The translations under genes were made by a program, and so were the position numbers. Positions 35,885 to 44,524 of a stretch of 64,000 bases of DNA are shown here, piece by piece (the stretch's first letter is position 1; the number at the start of each line of letters is the position of its first letter). A model generated the notes under the pieces. It was given only the letters and a program-made list of their open reading frames with translations. It was not told where the DNA came from and did not search any database. The stretch spans positions 87,905 to 151,904 of the forward strand of contig DWYC01000087.1 of the NCBI GenBank assembly GCA_019118925.1, given 5' to 3'. The DNA comes from Candidatus Flavonifractor intestinipullorum (GTDB lineage Bacteria > Bacillota > Clostridia > Oscillospirales > Oscillospiraceae).

Positions 35885-37042
35885 TTAGGACACGTAGCCG
35901 CCTTCCTTGAGGATCTCCACGGCCTTGTCCTTGTTGGCCTCGGACACGCGGACGATGGGGCCGGTGCAGCCCATGCCGTCCTCGGCATAGATGCCGGCCT
36001 TCCACAGGGACTTCACGGCGTCCTCCAGATCCATGACCTCGATGCCGGGGATCTGGGCGGTGACGATCTCCTTGGGAGGAGCGCTCACCTCTTCGGCGGG
36101 GGCGGCAGCCTTGCTGGCGGCGGCCTTCCGGTCGGCCAGGAGCTTCTCGAGACCGGCCTTCTCGGCGGCGGCAAACTCGGCGGCGGCCACGTCAAAGACC
36201 TTGCCCCGCACCAGCTGGGCGGCGTAGTTGATGGCGCCGGCGATCACGGGCGCGCCGGAGGCGCGGGAGATGATCATGACCAGGCGGTCATAACCCTTGC
36301 CGATGCCGGGGCCGTAGCCGTAGCCCACGGCCTCATAGCTGCCGCCGGTGTTGGCGGAGGAGAGCATCTTGGAGAGGATGTTGCCGGTGAGGGAGTCGGT
36401 GACCATCACGTCGGCGGAGCCCATGAGCACGTCGTTGCCGCGCATCACGCAGCCGCCGTCGGCCCGGGCGGACTCGGCAAAGGTGATGGGATAGCCGTTC
36501 TCCTTCAGGGTCTTGAGGGCACCCTCGGTCTGACGGGCGCCGTCCACGTTCAGGATACCCACGGTGGGGTCGGCCACGCCGCAGGCCTTGGCGGCGATGA
36601 TGCCGTAGATGGCATTCTTAATCATGCCCTCAATCCGGTCGGTGGAGGAGGTGCCGGTGGTGTTGGCGATGAACATCTCGCGGCCCTTGCCGGGGGTAAC
36701 GGCGCGGCCCACGGTGGACACGCCGATGGGGAAGGGGTAGTGCATGGTCACCGCGCCGTCCACGGCGTGGGTCTCCAGCAGCTCTTCCATCTTCTTGTGG
36801 GCCTCGTCCTCGTCGGCCACCGCAACCGTGGTGACCTCGGGGTGGGTGATGGTGCCGATGAAGTACACATCGGCGCCGGCCCGGGCGGCCTGAACGGCGC
36901 CCTGCATGACCACTTCTTCGCCGTGCTCGCTGCCCATGGCAGTGACGGCGATCTTGGGTTTCGCTCCAAACGTGCCGGTCTCCAGGCCCTCAGCGATGGC
37001 CAGGAAAGTATCGGCAATGAGCTTTTTGGTCTTGTCAGCCAT
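35885..37042 (-). CDS. grdD: Glycine/sarcosine/betaine reductase complex protein C, subunit alpha
   Basis: MADKTKKLIADTFLAIAEGLETG...KIAVTAMGSEHGEEVVMQGAVQAARAGADVYFIGT; adjacent to grdC. Confidence 0.92.
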   Translation of the reverse strand: MADKTKKLIADTFLAIAEGLETGTFGAKPKIAVTAMGSEHGEEVVMQGAVQAARAGADVYFIGTITHPEVTTVAVADEDEAHKKMEELLETHAVDGAVTMHYPFPIGVSTVGRAVTPGKGREMFIANTTGTSSTDRIEGMIKNAIYGIIAAKACGVADPTVGILNVDGARQTEGALKTLKENGYPITFAESARADGGCVMRGNDVLMGSADVMVTDSLTGNILSKMLSSANTGGSYEAVGYGYGPGIGKGYDRLVMIISRASGAPVIAGAINYAAQLVRGKVFDVAAAEFAAAEKAGLEKLLADRKAAASKAAAPAEEVSAPPKEIVTAQIPGIEVMDLEDAVKSLWKAGIYAEDGMGCTGPIVRVSEANKDKAVEILKEGGYVS

Positions 37043-37057
37043 GTGCGTCGCCCCCCC

Positions 37058-38596
37058 TTACTCGTCGTCCGCAGCCAGAGTGGCGGCAAACTGACGGAAG
37101 GACTCGGCAATGAGCTTCTTCACCTTCTCGGTGGAGACGCCGCCCTCGTCCACTTCGCCGCTGTTCTTACGCATGACGAAGGAGACGCCGTCGAACAGGT
37201 TGGTCATACGGCCCAGGAACAGGGAGCCCTTGCCGATGATCATGGCGGTATTCAGCTCGCCGGCGAGCATCTCGTCCCGGGCGGGGCCGATGAAGGGCAC
37301 GCCGGAGGGGATGTGGCCCTGGGTGGGAGCCCAGCCGACCAGGCCGTGCTCGCTCAGGAACTTGGGCATCTCCTTCTTGTCCAGGTCGCCGTTCTTGACG
37401 GCCAGGGCGGCGATCATCTTGTAGTTGGCCAGAGGCACGTCGCCGGCGCCGGCGGGCTTGGTGATGTCGGGGTTCTGCATCTCGGGGGAGAACTTGTCGA
37501 TGTCGGTGATCTTCAGACCCACGCGGGCGAGAGGATCGGCCACCAGGGCGCCGATGACGGCCTGAGGCGCAGAGCCGGTGCCCACGGTGTGGCGGCCCAG
37601 GATGGACAGGTCGATCTCGGGGTTGACGCCGTCGTTCTGAGAGATGACGACGCAGAAGCCGCCCAGCATGTCCTCCAGGATGGGCAGGTCCTTCTTGACG
37701 TGATCCTTGCCGTTCATGCCCAGCTTGGCGGTGCAGCCGCCGGCGGTGACGACGACGGTCTTGTAAGTACCGGCGGCCACCAGAGAGGCGGCCTCCACAA
37801 TGGCGTGGGCGGGGCCGGCGCAGAAGCCGCGGGTGTCGGAACCGGTGGCGTGGGCCAGGCCGGCGATCTCAGCGGCCGCCTTGGCGAAGTTGCCGCCGCC
37901 GCGCTGGTTCATGTCGCCGCAGGCCTCCTCGCAGCAGTCGATGACGTACTCGACCTCGCTCTTGTCGATGCCGGCGTTCTTGATGCCGTGGAGCAGGGCC
38001 AGCACGCTGGAGGCCTTGGAGACCAGGTTCTCGTGCATGACGTGGGCGGACAGGTTGTGGTCGATGTCGTGGGCGCGCTTGACGCAGCCCACCAGCTTGT
38101 CGTGGTCGTACAGGCCCTCGGCGCCCTCCTCGTTGACCAGGTGCTCCACCTCGGAGAGCTCCACGCCGTCGTTCAGGCGGCCGGTCATCTCCGCGTCAAA
38201 GAGGGGATGCTCCGCAATGGCGGCCTTGTGGGCGGCCACGAAGTCCTTGTCCAGCTTGACCACATCGAAGCAGTCGCAGATCTGCATCAGGAGCAGGAAC
38301 TCCTCCTGGGGCATGATCTCGCCGTACTTGCCGTGGCGGTCGGTGACGGGGCACTTCAGGTCCACCCAAGTGGAGCCCTGCTCGGCCAGCTGAGCGGGAG
38401 TGACGTTTCCGATGTAGGTCTGGTTGGGCCAGTAGGCCAGCACGTCCTCGTAGCTGCGCAGATGCTTGGGCAGCTCCTTGAGGTACTCGCTCTCGGGGTT
38501 GACCACGCGCTCGGTGGTCTGGGTGGTGCCGTTGTGGATCACCATGTCGGGGGTGTGAACCAGAATGTAACCGGCTCCCTTAACAACGCTGTTCAT
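37058..38596 (-). CDS. grdC: Glycine/sarcosine/betaine reductase complex protein C, subunit beta
   Basis: MNSVVKGAGYILVHTPDMVIHNGTTQTTERVVNPESEYLKELPKHLRSYEDVLAYWPNQTYIGN; thiolase/KASIII-like protein. Confidence 0.93.
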   Translation of the reverse strand: MNSVVKGAGYILVHTPDMVIHNGTTQTTERVVNPESEYLKELPKHLRSYEDVLAYWPNQTYIGNVTPAQLAEQGSTWVDLKCPVTDRHGKYGEIMPQEEFLLLMQICDCFDVVKLDKDFVAAHKAAIAEHPLFDAEMTGRLNDGVELSEVEHLVNEEGAEGLYDHDKLVGCVKRAHDIDHNLSAHVMHENLVSKASSVLALLHGIKNAGIDKSEVEYVIDCCEEACGDMNQRGGGNFAKAAAEIAGLAHATGSDTRGFCAGPAHAIVEAASLVAAGTYKTVVVTAGGCTAKLGMNGKDHVKKDLPILEDMLGGFCVVISQNDGVNPEIDLSILGRHTVGTGSAPQAVIGALVADPLARVGLKITDIDKFSPEMQNPDITKPAGAGDVPLANYKMIAALAVKNGDLDKKEMPKFLSEHGLVGWAPTQGHIPSGVPFIGPARDEMLAGELNTAMIIGKGSLFLGRMTNLFDGVSFVMRKNSGEVDEGGVSTEKVKKLIAESFRQFAATLAADDE

Positions 38597-38728
38597 GTGA
38601 ATGACCGCCTTTCCAAAATAATATAGGTAGACAGAATATCGTGGATGATAAGGGACACAAAACTTTTTGGAAGGAACAGAGATTGGCCTTTTGGGCCGTG
38701 GGAACGGTCAAAAAAGCCTAAAATCCAC

Positions 38729-38771
38729 AAAAGTGGTGACAAGAGCGCTCCGCGTTCCAGCCACCACTTTT
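38729..38771 (-). terminator. Hairpin between grdA and grdC (terminator/processing/attenuation)
   Basis: AAAAGTGGTG...23 nt...CACCACTTTT. Confidence 0.55.
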
Positions 38772-38786
38772 ATGTTTGGGTCGCAA

Positions 38787-39257
38787 TTAGTACTTGCAGT
38801 ACTGCTCGCGGATGGACTTCATCTCTTCGATGATCGAATCCACGTCCAGAACCATTTCCATCATGCCGACCTGCTCATCGTACACGGCGGGATCAACTTC
38901 ATCCTTGATCTCGGGCTCGCACACGTGATAAACCTTGAGTCCCAACGAGACTCCAGTCAACGGACCGGCGAAAGTGGGGTCGCCCGCGGTGACGGTCTCA
39001 GCCGCCAGACCGGAGGCCTCCGCCTCGGAAGCGCCCAGAATAACGATCACGTTCTCAGGGCCAAACTCCTCAGCGAAATCCTTAACCCGCTTCTGATTCT
39101 CCAGATCCATTGCACCAGCGCTGGTTCACACAAAGCACTCAGTGGAGCTGAACACGACGTCCGCGCCCGCGGTCTTGACGCACTCTTCGATCGCAGGACC
39201 GGGGATACCGTCGCGGTCACCAATGATGATAGCCTTCTTGCCTTCCAGCATTCCCAT
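38787..39257 (-). CDS. grdA: Glycine/sarcosine/betaine reductase selenoprotein A; in-frame TGA (39126-39128) read as selenocysteine
   Basis: Reading through TGA gives [156 protein letters not shown]; CxxU motif. Confidence 0.96.
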
Positions 39258-39322
39258 GGTGAATCTCTCCTTCCTTTTAAATTTTTATAGCAGAGCGTTG
39301 CCGCTCGTACTAACAGGGAAAA

Positions 39323-39640
39323 TTAGACGTTGGCCTCCACCATGGCGCGAACGGCCTCGGGAGTGGCGTCGTCCTTCACGCAGGCGGCGATCTGAGCGCC
39401 GTTCTCGTAAATGGCGATGACGGGCAGACCCAGAACCTTCTGGGAGATGGCCAGGCGGCGGGCCTTGGTGGTGTTCAGGGCGCAGAACTTGATCTTGTCG
39501 CCGTACTCGTCGGCCAGAGCGTGCACGTGGGGCATCAGCGCGGCACAGGGCACGCAGCCGTCGCCATAGAAGTCCACCAGGACCTTACCGGGGGCCTTCA
39601 GCACTTCCTCTTCAAAGGTATCCTTCGTCAGTTCCAGCAT
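39323..39640 (-). CDS. trxA: Thioredoxin with noncanonical GCVPC active site (grd-associated)
   Basis: MLELTKDTFEEEVLKAPGKVLVDFYGDGCVPCAALMPHVHALADEYGDKIKFCALN. Confidence 0.95.
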   Translation of the reverse strand: MLELTKDTFEEEVLKAPGKVLVDFYGDGCVPCAALMPHVHALADEYGDKIKFCALNTTKARRLAISQKVLGLPVIAIYENGAQIAACVKDDATPEAVRAMVEANV

Positions 39641-39700
39641 TGTAAAAAACTCCTTTCCATATTGGAAGATTTCGTATAGAATAAGAGAGGGCCGTTCCGC

Positions 39701-40639
39701 TTAGGCGTTGATGTACTTCTCGGCCTGCATGGCGGCGATGGCGCCGTCGGCGGCGGCGGTGACCACCTGACGCAGGCTCTTGACGCGGATGTCGCCGGCG
39801 GCAAACACACCGGGGATGTTGGTGTGCATGTTCTCGTCGGTCTTGATGTAGCCGCCCTCCATGTCCAGCATGCCCTCGAAGAGCTTGGAGTTGGGGTTGT
39901 AGCCGATGAAGCCGAACAGGCCGAACAGGCCGTCGTCGGGGTCGGCCTCCACAGTGGTGAGCTCGCCGGTCTTGACGTTCTTCACGACCATCTTGCTCAG
40001 CAGCTCGTCGCCGTCCACGGACTGGACCACGCTGTCCCACATGAAGTGGAGCTTGGGATTCTTGAAGGCCTTCTCCTGAATGCTCTTGGCGGCGCGCAGC
40101 TCGTCGCGGCGGTGGATGATGGTCACCTTCCGGGCGAACTTGGTCAGGTACATGGCCTCTTCCACGGCGGAGTCACCGCCGCCCACCACGAAGACCTCGA
40201 AGTCCTCGAAGAAGGAGGCGTCGCAGGTGGCGCAGAAGGAGATGCCCTTGCCCATGAACTTGGCCTCGTTCTCACAGCCGATGGGCTTGGGGAAAGCGCC
40301 GGTGGCCACGATGACGACCTTCGCGCGGTACTCGTTCTTGGCGCTCTTGAGGACCTTCACATCGCCCTCCAGCTCCACGCTGGTGATGGTGTCGCTGACG
40401 CGGGCGGCGCCGAACTTCTCCACCTGCTTGGTCATGCGGGCGATGAGGCTGGGACCGCTCTCCTTCTCGTCGACCATCTGGCCGGGATAGTTCTCGATCT
40501 CGTCGGTGATGGCGATCTGACCGCCGTCCTTGCCCTTCTCGATCACCAGGGTGTCCAGACGGGCGCGGCCGGCATAAAGACCGGCAGCCAGACCGGCCGG
40601 GCCGGCACCCAGAATGATCACGTCATAAATCTTATCCAT
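39701..40639 (-). CDS. trxB: Thioredoxin-disulfide reductase
   Basis: YDVIILGAGPAGLAAGLYAGRARLDTLVIEKG...FCATCDASFFEDFEVFVVGGGDSAVEEAMYL. Confidence 0.95.
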   Translation of the reverse strand: MDKIYDVIILGAGPAGLAAGLYAGRARLDTLVIEKGKDGGQIAITDEIENYPGQMVDEKESGPSLIARMTKQVEKFGAARVSDTITSVELEGDVKVLKSAKNEYRAKVVIVATGAFPKPIGCENEAKFMGKGISFCATCDASFFEDFEVFVVGGGDSAVEEAMYLTKFARKVTIIHRRDELRAAKSIQEKAFKNPKLHFMWDSVVQSVDGDELLSKMVVKNVKTGELTTVEADPDDGLFGLFGFIGYNPNSKLFEGMLDMEGGYIKTDENMHTNIPGVFAAGDIRVKSLRQVVTAAADGAIAAMQAEKYINA

Positions 40640-40783
40640 GATACGATTGCCTCCTACAAATCATCTTCGCCGTGGAACCCGTATGTGCAGAGCAGGGCAG
40701 CGGGAAAAGGCTTGTCTAAAACGCCGAAAACCAGCGACCCCTCTCAAAAACGGTTTATTGAAACAATCTATTCTTGTACCGTG

Positions 40784-40812
40784 ATTTTATATTGCTTTCG
40801 CCGGAAAGTCAA
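40784..40812 (-). promoter_or_regulatory. Promoter for the trxB-trxA-grd operon
   Basis: Reverse strand TTGACT-17 nt-TAAAAT. Confidence 0.6.
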
Positions 40813-40872
40813 GAGGAAATTTCGAGCCTGAGCAGGACTTTGGCCAAATAAATCGCGGTTATTTTAAAAATT

Positions 40873-40886
40873 GGTGAATAATCACC
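40873..40886. promoter_or_regulatory. Palindromic operator candidate GGTGA-ATAA-TCACC
   Basis: Perfect inverted repeat abutting the -35 of the 40887-40915 promoter, in the trxB/tetR divergent region. Confidence 0.55.
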
Positions 40887-40915
40887 TTGATTATCATTGA
40901 ATTGGCAGTTATAAT
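40887..40915 (+). promoter_or_regulatory. Promoter for the TetR gene
   Basis: TTGATT-17 nt-TATAAT. Confidence 0.7.
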
Positions 40916-41031
40916 GGATATGAAAATTCGTTCACGGTAAATTCTAAACTCGAAAGTTTTATTTTTGCATGAATGGATAGGAGTTAAAACTGCCCTGTCA
41001 CCCTTGAATTTTTGAGAGGAGGAAGCGACTT

Positions 41032-41685
41032 ATGGCAAGACCACCTTACCGCCCCGACCAGCGCAACCAGATTCTGGCCTGTTTCATCAACGCGGCCAGC
41101 GAGATTATGGAGAGCGAGGGGATGGACGCCCTCACGCTGCGCCGGGTGGCCCAAAAAGCGGGGTACAACAGCGCCACACTCTATAACTATTTTAAGGACT
41201 TGGACCATCTGACGGTCTATGCCTCTATGAAATATTTTGAGGACTATAACCGGAATCTGGCCCGCTATTTGGCGGACGAAAAGGACGACTTTCAACGCCT
41301 GCTGTTCATGTGGCGTTTTTTCTGCGCCTCGGCCTTCCGGCATCCCCACGCCTATTATAATCTCTTTTACGGCAAATACAGCGGGGAGCTTACGGAGATC
41401 ATCGCGGACTACTACAAGGTATTTCCCGACGAGCGCAGCGGCCTGGAGGGCAAAGTTCTGGAGATGCTCCAGAGCGGTTCGCTGGCCGAGCGCAACCGGA
41501 TGATGCTCCTGCCGGTGCTGACGGAGAGCTCCTTCACGCCGGAGGAAAAGGAGCTGATCAACGAGATCATCCTGTATTGCTTTAAAGAGCTGCTCAATCA
41601 GAAATTGGCCCTGGGCGCAGAGGTGGACAGTCAGGTCCTCATCGAGCGGCAGCTGAGCTATATTCACGTGGTTCTCCGCCGCTAA
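41032..41685 (+). CDS. TetR/AcrR family transcriptional regulator
   Basis: MARPPYRPDQRNQILACFINAASEIMESEGMDALTLRRVAQKAGYNSATLYNYFKDLDHLTVYAS. Confidence 0.95.
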   Translation: MARPPYRPDQRNQILACFINAASEIMESEGMDALTLRRVAQKAGYNSATLYNYFKDLDHLTVYASMKYFEDYNRNLARYLADEKDDFQRLLFMWRFFCASAFRHPHAYYNLFYGKYSGELTEIIADYYKVFPDERSGLEGKVLEMLQSGSLAERNRMMLLPVLTESSFTPEEKELINEIILYCFKELLNQKLALGAEVDSQVLIERQLSYIHVVLRR

Positions 41686-41759
41686 AAATAGACGGACAAG
41701 TTCACAAATGAGGGCCTTTTCTCGGGAGAAACCGGCCGAAAAATCGGAAGATATGAACA

Positions 41760-41788
41760 TTGACAGCGAGTATAGGATGGAGTACAAT
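41760..41788 (+). promoter_or_regulatory. Promoter for the [FeFe] hydrogenase gene
   Basis: TTGACA-17 nt-TACAAT. Confidence 0.7.
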
Positions 41789-41847
41789 AGCGCAGTCATG
41801 AGAGAGGAATCCGCCGGTGAAGCCATCGGAGAAAAGAGGTAAAACGG

Positions 41848-43275
41848 ATGCGCGTATTTGAAACGACCGTACAGGAACTGAAGGACGGCGTGCTGCGGGA
41901 AGTGGCGGCGCTGGCCTGGGAAGATAACAAGATGCAGACGGGCGTGCTGGACATCCCGGAAAAGATCATTCCGGGGCCGGAGGCCAAGATGCGCTGCTGT
42001 ATTTATAAAGAGCGCGCGGTGGTCTCCAGCCGGGTAAAGATGGCCCTGGGCGGCGACCGGGCCAACCCCGCCATGGTGGAGGTCATGAACGTGGCCTGCG
42101 ACGAGTGCCCCGTCACCCAGATGACGGTGGGCCCCGCCTGCCGGGGGTGCATCGCCACCCGCTGCGTCCACGCCTGCCCCAAGGACGCCATCACCGTCAT
42201 CAACCACAAAGCGGAAATCGACCACAGCAAGTGCATTCTTTGCGGCAAGTGTCTGAACGCCTGCCCCTACGGCGCCATCATCAAGAACCTGCGCCCCTGT
42301 GAGCGGGCCTGCAAGGTGGGCGCCATCACCATGGGTGAGGACAAGAAGGCCGCTGTGGACTACGGCAAGTGCATCTCCTGCGGTGCGTGCGTCTATCAGT
42401 GCCCCTTCGGCGCGATTATGGATAAATCGTACATCGTGGACGTGGTGGAAATGCTCCGGGGTTCGGCCAAGTGGGGCTACCGGGTCTATGCCGTGCTGGC
42501 GCCCTCCATTATGGGCCAGCTGGGCGACGTGACCCTGGGCCAGCTGGTGACCGGACTGAAGGAGATCGGCTTCTGCGCGGTGCGGGAGGTGGCCCTGGGC
42601 GCCGACATGACCGCCAAGGCCGAGGCCGAGGAGCTGCTGGAGAAAAAGGTGCTCACCTCCTCCTGCTGCCCCGCCTTCGTGGACTATGTGGAGAAAAACT
42701 TCCCCAAGATCGCCCACCTGGTCTCGGGCACCCCGTCCCCCATGGTGATGATCGGCCGGCACATCAAGGAGCAGGACCCCAAGGCCAAGGTGGTCTTTAT
42801 CGGGCCCTGCGTGGCCAAGAAGAAGGAGTTCCAGCTGGGCAAGACCATGGGCGCCATCGACTGCGTACTTACCTTCGAGGAGATGTTCCCCCTGCTGGAG
42901 TCCAGAGGCATCCATCTGGAGGAGCTGCCGGAGGACCCCCTGGACGAGGCCAGCGGCTACGGCCGGGCCTTCGCGGCCAGCGGCGGCGTGGCCGCCGCCG
43001 TGGCCGAGGCGCTCAAGGAGGCGGGCGTTCAGGCGGAGGATTTCCAGCTCCACTGTACCGCGTGCAGCGGCATCGACGCCTGCAAGACCGCCCTGTTCAA
43101 GCTGGAGCGGGGCATCGGGGATATCAACTTCATCGAGGGCATGGCCTGCGAGGGCGGCTGTGTCCAGGGCGCGGGCATCGTAATCCGCAGCCCCAAGAAT
43201 CAGGCCGAAGTGGGCAAGCACGTGAAGGCCGCGGGCGAGCGGACCATCCACGCCGCGGTGGAGGCCGCGCCCTGA
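41848..43275 (+). CDS. Monomeric [FeFe] hydrogenase (group-B-like) with ferredoxin-type 4Fe-4S domains
   Basis: HSKCILCGKCLNACPYGAII, YGKCISCGACVYQCPFGAI; H-cluster motifs TSSCCPAFVDYV, IGPCVAKKKEF, GMACEGGCVQGAG. Confidence 0.92.
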   Translation: MRVFETTVQELKDGVLREVAALAWEDNKMQTGVLDIPEKIIPGPEAKMRCCIYKERAVVSSRVKMALGGDRANPAMVEVMNVACDECPVTQMTVGPACRGCIATRCVHACPKDAITVINHKAEIDHSKCILCGKCLNACPYGAIIKNLRPCERACKVGAITMGEDKKAAVDYGKCISCGACVYQCPFGAIMDKSYIVDVVEMLRGSAKWGYRVYAVLAPSIMGQLGDVTLGQLVTGLKEIGFCAVREVALGADMTAKAEAEELLEKKVLTSSCCPAFVDYVEKNFPKIAHLVSGTPSPMVMIGRHIKEQDPKAKVVFIGPCVAKKKEFQLGKTMGAIDCVLTFEEMFPLLESRGIHLEELPEDPLDEASGYGRAFAASGGVAAAVAEALKEAGVQAEDFQLHCTACSGIDACKTALFKLERGIGDINFIEGMACEGGCVQGAGIVIRSPKNQAEVGKHVKAAGERTIHAAVEAAP

Positions 43276-43299
43276 TCGGGAACGCGCCCGCAATCAGAC

Positions 43300-43335
43300 A
43301 AAAACCGGGAGGGACCACGGTCCCTCCCGGTTTTG
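43300..43335. terminator. Bidirectional terminator between convergent genes
   Basis: AAAACCGGGAGGGACC-AC-GGTCCCTCCCGGTTTT. Confidence 0.92.
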
Positions 43336-44211
43336 CTATACGCCCGTCAGATCAAAGGCGGGGATAAAGGCGCTCTGGGCGGAGGCGTCCTCCTGAACAA
43401 AGCCCTCCAGCCCCAGGGCGGCCATGTACTGCCGGGCGCTGCGGGCCTCGGAGGGGCGCAGGCGGCGGTTGAGCTCGGGAAATTCACCGGCGCGCCCCCA
43501 GGGGATGTACTGGCTCATGAGGGAGAAGAGGACCTCGCCGGGCCGGAAGCGCTCCGCCACCCAGTCCATGACCTCCTTGGCCTCGGAGAGACGGCCGGGG
43601 AGGAGCAGGTGCCGGATGACCACCCCGCGGGTCAACAGCCCCCCGCCGTCGTAGACACAGGGCCCCGTCTGGCGGAACATCTCCAGAATGGCGGCTTTCG
43701 CTACCTCCGGGTAGTCGGGGGCGCCGGAGTAGCGCGCCGCCGTCTCGCTGCGGGCGTACTTCAGGTCGGGCAGATAGACGCCGATCTTCCCCTCCAGGGC
43801 CCGCAGGGTCTCCACCCGGTCGTAGCCCCCCGAGTTCCACACCACCGGCACGGGCAGAGGCTCCGAGAGGGCCTCCATCACCGCGTGGGCAAAGTGGGTG
43901 GGGTTTACAAGGTCGATGTTGTGGGCCCCCTGGGCGATGAGCTCGTGAAAAATCGCCCGCAGGCGGTCCACCGGGATGGGCTTGCCGAAATTCTCGTGGC
44001 TGATGGACTCGTTCTGGCAAAAGACGCAGCCCAGAGGACAGCCGGAGAAAAACACCGTCCCCGCCCCCCGGACGCCGGAGATGGGGGGCTCCTCCCACCG
44101 GTGGAGGGCGGCCCGGGCCACCACGGGGCGGCTGGGCATCCCGCAGCGGCCGGAACCGGCGGTCCCGGTGCGCTCCGCGCCGCAGCGGCGGGGACAGAGA
44201 TTGCAGATCAT
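43336..44211 (-). CDS. Radical SAM protein (PflA/PflX-like)
   Basis: MICNLCPRRCGAERTGTAGSGRCGMP...FFSGCPLGCVFCQNESIS (CxxxCxxC). Confidence 0.9.
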   Translation of the reverse strand: MICNLCPRRCGAERTGTAGSGRCGMPSRPVVARAALHRWEEPPISGVRGAGTVFFSGCPLGCVFCQNESISHENFGKPIPVDRLRAIFHELIAQGAHNIDLVNPTHFAHAVMEALSEPLPVPVVWNSGGYDRVETLRALEGKIGVYLPDLKYARSETAARYSGAPDYPEVAKAAILEMFRQTGPCVYDGGGLLTRGVVIRHLLLPGRLSEAKEVMDWVAERFRPGEVLFSLMSQYIPWGRAGEFPELNRRLRPSEARSARQYMAALGLEGFVQEDASAQSAFIPAFDLTGV

Positions 44212-44235
44212 AAAAGGCCTCCTTTGCCGGGCCGC

Positions 44236-44451
44236 TCACTCCCGCCAGACCGTCCGGCGCTCCGTGCGGCCCATGAGCCAGTCCACGGATACATCGTAAA
44301 AGTCGGCAATGTGGAGGAGCGTATCATATTTAGGCTTTCGGCCCAATTCCAGGTCCTGATATCCCCGCATGGAGAGCTGAACTTCGTGCGCTACTTCCGT
44401 CTGGGTCAGGCCTCGCTCCTGGCGGAGCTCCCGAATCCGCTGTGAAAACAT
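44236..44451 (-). CDS. XRE-family HTH transcriptional regulator
   Basis: MFSQRIRELRQERGLTQTEVAHEVQLSMRGYQDLELGRKPKYDTLLHIADFYDVSVDWLMGRTE. Confidence 0.95.
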   Translation of the reverse strand: MFSQRIRELRQERGLTQTEVAHEVQLSMRGYQDLELGRKPKYDTLLHIADFYDVSVDWLMGRTERRTVWRE

Positions 44452-44462
44452 TTGCCGCCTCC

Positions 44463-44511
44463 TTGACGCACAGTTAACTGTGTGCTAAAATTGTGATACA
44501 CAGTAGACTGT
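44463..44511 (+). promoter_or_regulatory. Promoter TTGACG-17-TAAAAT carrying two palindromic XRE operator candidates (44469-44482 and 44500-44511)
   Basis: CACAGTTAACTGTG fills the -35/-10 spacer; ACAGTAGACTGT lies 30 bp downstream centre to centre; shared ACAGT-NN-ACTGT. Confidence 0.8.
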
Positions 44512-44524
44512 ATATTGCGGGGGG

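Noticed and set aside
35738-38626. 962-aa plus-strand ORF
   Set aside because: Antisense to grdC/grdD
38787-39110. grdA as a truncated pseudogene
   Set aside because: Upstream in-frame sequence continues GrdA through a TGA at the known Sec position (CxxU); best explained by recoding
40640-40800. Glycine riboswitch upstream of trxB/grd
   Set aside because: Looked for tandem glycine-aptamer motifs on the minus strand; none recognisable. An Infernal scan would be decisive
41760-41830. Second copy of the GGTGAATAATCACC operator in the hydrogenase promoter
   Set aside because: No matching palindrome found there, so common TetR control of the hydrogenase is only speculative
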